27,256 nucleotides of DNA from Oscillospiraceae bacterium (GTDB lineage: Bacteria > Bacillota > Clostridia > Oscillospirales > Oscillospiraceae), in NCBI GenBank assembly GCA_017378975.1, contig JAFNXT010000132.1, positions 1 to 27,256 on the forward strand. Reading direction: 5' to 3'. The notes below the pieces were generated by a model. It was not told the origin of the DNA, did not search any database, and worked only from the letters and a program-made list of their open reading frames with translations. Position 1 is the first letter of the stretch. Every line of letters begins with the position of its first letter. Below, in pieces: positions 26,301 to 27,256 of this stretch. A program made the translations under genes and the position numbers.

Positions 26301-27256
26301 CACCCTGACCTTGAGCTATGTGGCCGCCGGTTGTGAGCATAGCTGGCAGAACGGCACCTGCTCCAACTGCGACGAGGTCTGTGAGCACATCAGCTGGGCC
26401 TTCGGCACCTGTGAGGGCTGCGGTCTGGTCTGCGCTCATCGCTGGGAGGAAGGGACCTGCGCTGTCTGCGGCTCTGTCTGTGCCCACAAGTATCAGAACA
26501 ATGTGTGCAAACACTGCGGCTATCACAAGCCCCTGAAGGAATACTACCTCTTCGGCTGGATCAATGATTCCGATTACGGCTGTGAAGGCGATTATCAGAA
26601 TTTGGGCCAGTACAAGTTTGAAAACGGCGTTCTGGTCGCCACCTTCCCCAGCGACAGCTATGTGGCTGTCAAGTCCCATGACAACATGGACTGGTACATG
26701 ACCAACGGCTGGCTGGGTTACGATGTGACCGCCGCTACGCTGTACAATACCAACACGGGCATCACCGCGGAGAAGCTGTATGTGCCCGGTGACCGGGAAG
26801 TGACCTTCTATCTGGTGGACAACGGCAACGATACCTACACCCTGAGCTATGTGGTCAAGGAGTGTGAGCATCCCGGTCATGATGCGGACGGCGTTTGTAA
26901 CGTCTGCGGTGAGACCGTGGGCCACAGTTATGTGGATGGCACCTGCGCCTGCGGTGCCAAGGATCCCGATGCTGTGGCAGATCCGGGTCTGACCATGCTG
27001 TATCCCACCCTGTCCTTCGAGGATGAGATCATCTATAATGTCTACTACTCTGTGGCGGATATCTCTGACGTGGAAGAGATGGGGCTGATGCTCCTGTCCT
27101 CCCGTAACGACGCCGCTACCATGGATGACGCGGTCGGGACGGTGCCCGGCTATATCACCAACGGCACGGTGTACATGGTCAAGTCTGAGAGCGTCCCTGC
27201 CGCCCATCTGGGTGATACGGTGTATTTCAAGGTCTACGCCAAACTGACGGACGGTA
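23326..27256 (+). CDS. Large secreted multidomain protein with L,D-transpeptidase-like motif and CxxC modules (runs off right edge)
   Basis: The frame opens at ATG 23326 and stays open for 1310 codons to the edge. TAGGAGG lies about 8 bases upstream; a nearer ATG at 23321 hits a stop within five codons. A signal peptide spans about 1-35 (hydrophobic 9-26, possible cleavage after EAEA). Residues about 140-240 hold CNGINIHTRG...NSMGCQLIG, with H199, S213, G215 and C216 spaced as in YkuD L,D-transpeptidases. Then come an SH3-like domain (about 326-396), an Ig-like segment (about 400-520), CxxC modules (about 529-636), a module with WTDWSDWS and TRKVETRTQYKLK (about 656-862), two copies of a roughly 110-residue domain starting DYYLFGFINGANY and EYYLFGWINDSDY (about 895-1004 and 1071-1180), and four short H...C-x-x-C(G/D) units between them. 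It is likely surface-exposed or released. Function is unknown; wall modification or glycan binding is inferred. Confidence 0.85.
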   Translation, partial: MRISGRRVWSMILVICLVLSMIPAFVSQTEVEAEAVSGLSSLTCSSFISNSARQNYIDVMMRYYIDSNSTLQSQLNNGNVVVFMFEGGSDYYDTYPYVDGYGQTRMQAVCIVVKLNSSGNASIVFYSEKCCSIPDDANYVTVGNEYNSSTTILDGIYKMSTVDHNGNYAAHTTSCSNGWYTPYSGSTGYAGGCNGINIHTRGVNYALSYGGNSMGCQLIGYGANSSNEYNTFMKTVVGISFNAYDGTQRTYGYGSHPGYYTNTGYYVVDRQLGLTDPSGTDYGSGSLTALYTKGDLDGITSFSTKARANADFDYSSKCTYYPAHCKIRTTDSATVVNTQPCSIDSDPDSVTIETVPSGKVYTATGLFKNTYGNLWYRVTASGGKTGYIYGGDAEYVEQITSDIGITDYDVPHGHVSGQVFYVNGKIASKYNRIDTAAVWIYDGFGTSGNAITGYSDNVGSFSYRLDNSAIDYNTAFDQVGVGDHTYEISCTYTNYYAEGATTLKSNTGTIRLVEEYFVVVSQSVDQTTCSHNFATTDIVKGSCTDPGVAVQSCSKCGLVKEVANGGDGHSYGGWTTVKATCTADGHQKRTCSACGNVEMVTLPATGHKYHAVKTDATCSSYAKYTMTCTGCGDNYIMTADEMASQWLDEIPSGMDASLFDTRTQYRYSDYQTQTSYATSLAGYTLKSSEWVQSGTGSVKYVPSWPAGFDTGSSIYSQYNKSKVTSTETDTTKTVTGPDGHVGYLYYHWCSSSDANGYSYANKSSTHTIFHAYYDTTDPGNYTCDHSDMSYKTSNSACPNHYSNWFFVTEVYQQDYTSYKKLFTYERWTDWSDWSTNVATASGTRKVETRTQYKLKDATMGDHTWTNGTCSSCGTVCSHDFVDGFCTQCGMAEPIKDYYLFGFINGANYACEEDADNMGQYKFVDGKLVATFSQVSYVAVKTGGNYKWYMTEGYQGDATSVTLHETGTIGNADKLRVPRGREITFTLKVNDDGTLTLSYVAAGCEHSWQNGTCSNCDEVCEHISWAFGTCEGCGLVCAHRWEEGTCAVCGSVCAHKYQNNVCKHCGYHKPLKEYYLFGWINDSDYGCEGDYQNLGQYKFENGVLVATFPSDSYVAVKSHDNMDWYMTNGWLGYDVTAATLYNTNTGITAEKLYVPGDREVTFYLVDNGNDTYTLSYVVKECEHPGHDADGVCNVCGETVGHSYVDGTCACGAKDPDAVADPGLTMLYPTLSFEDEIIYNVYYSVADISDVEEMGLMLLSSRNDAATMDDAVGTVPGYITNGTVYMVKSESVPAAHLGDTVYFKVYAKLTDG
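26008..26865 (+). repeat. Duplicated domain within the secreted protein gene
   Basis: Two coding repeats of about 330 bases (about 26008-26335 and 26536-26865) encode similar domains. Shared segments are YYLFG(F/W)IN, GQYKF(V/E)(D/N)G, LVATF, SYVAVK, WYMT(E/N)G and a final TLSYV. Between them lie four tandem short units (about 26335-26530), each with a Cys-x-His followed by a G(T)C-x-x-C pair, for example CAHRWEEGTCAVCG. The DNA has diverged more than the protein, so the duplication is not recent. The domain resembles modules found in secreted clostridial glycan-binding proteins, but I cannot name its family. Confidence 0.8.

Noticed and set aside
23290..27207. Long minus-strand open frames (425 and 609 codons) opposite the secreted protein gene
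   Set aside because: The plus-strand frame has a signal peptide, ribosome site, promoter and domain repeats; the minus frames are Gly/Val/Ile/Thr-rich shadows of its Thr/Gly/Asp/Tyr codons.

Overview
The window comes from a Gram-positive, endospore-forming member of the Clostridia, most likely an Oscillospiraceae-type gut bacterium. The evidence is a complete spoIIAA-spoIIAB-sigF operon, a yunB sporulation gene, a SpoIID-like gene, a clostridial lipoprotein signal, strong AGGAGG ribosome sites, a GC-rich codon style and a choloylglycine (bile-salt type) hydrolase. The genus is inferred, not shown.

Layout. 1-1164 (minus): the start of a lipoprotein gene that runs off the left edge, then a phosphatidyltransferase gene (pgsA-like) with its own promoter and terminator. 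1192-3338 (minus): a three-gene operon encoding a small prealbumin-like protein, a SpoIID-like protein with two peptidoglycan-binding domains, and a protein with two more such domains; none has a signal peptide. 3455-6767 (plus): asparagine synthetase and pyruvate kinase, the latter with a good promoter and a palindromic terminator. 6837-11439 (minus): a four-gene operon (choloylglycine hydrolase, unknown 471-474 aa protein, membrane glycosyltransferase, HAD phosphatase) with overlapping or near-overlapping genes. 11569-12924 (plus): a divergent MATE transporter. 13000-15388 (minus): an ECF sigma factor and an overlapping membrane-anchored beta-propeller protein. 15505-16368 (plus): a DUF362 protein divergent from the ECF gene.

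16482-17940 (plus): the forespore sigma-F operon (anti-anti-sigma, anti-sigma kinase, sigma factor), followed by a terminator. 18076-23098 (plus): pcrA, yunB and ligA, a DNA-maintenance cluster in which yunB overlaps ligA by 77 bases. 23326-27256 (plus): a very large secreted protein, open at the right edge after about 1310 residues, with an L,D-transpeptidase-like motif, an SH3-like domain, many CxxC modules and duplicated domains. Its promoter is preceded by two tandem 22-bp repeats placed where activator sites usually lie.

The parts most likely to be undescribed are the secreted protein with its repeat-bearing promoter, the ECF/beta-propeller pair, the unknown protein in the hydrolase operon, and the leaderless SpoIID-like operon. 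No tRNA, rRNA, CRISPR array or intact mobile element was seen. No gene-free stretch exceeds about 300 bases.
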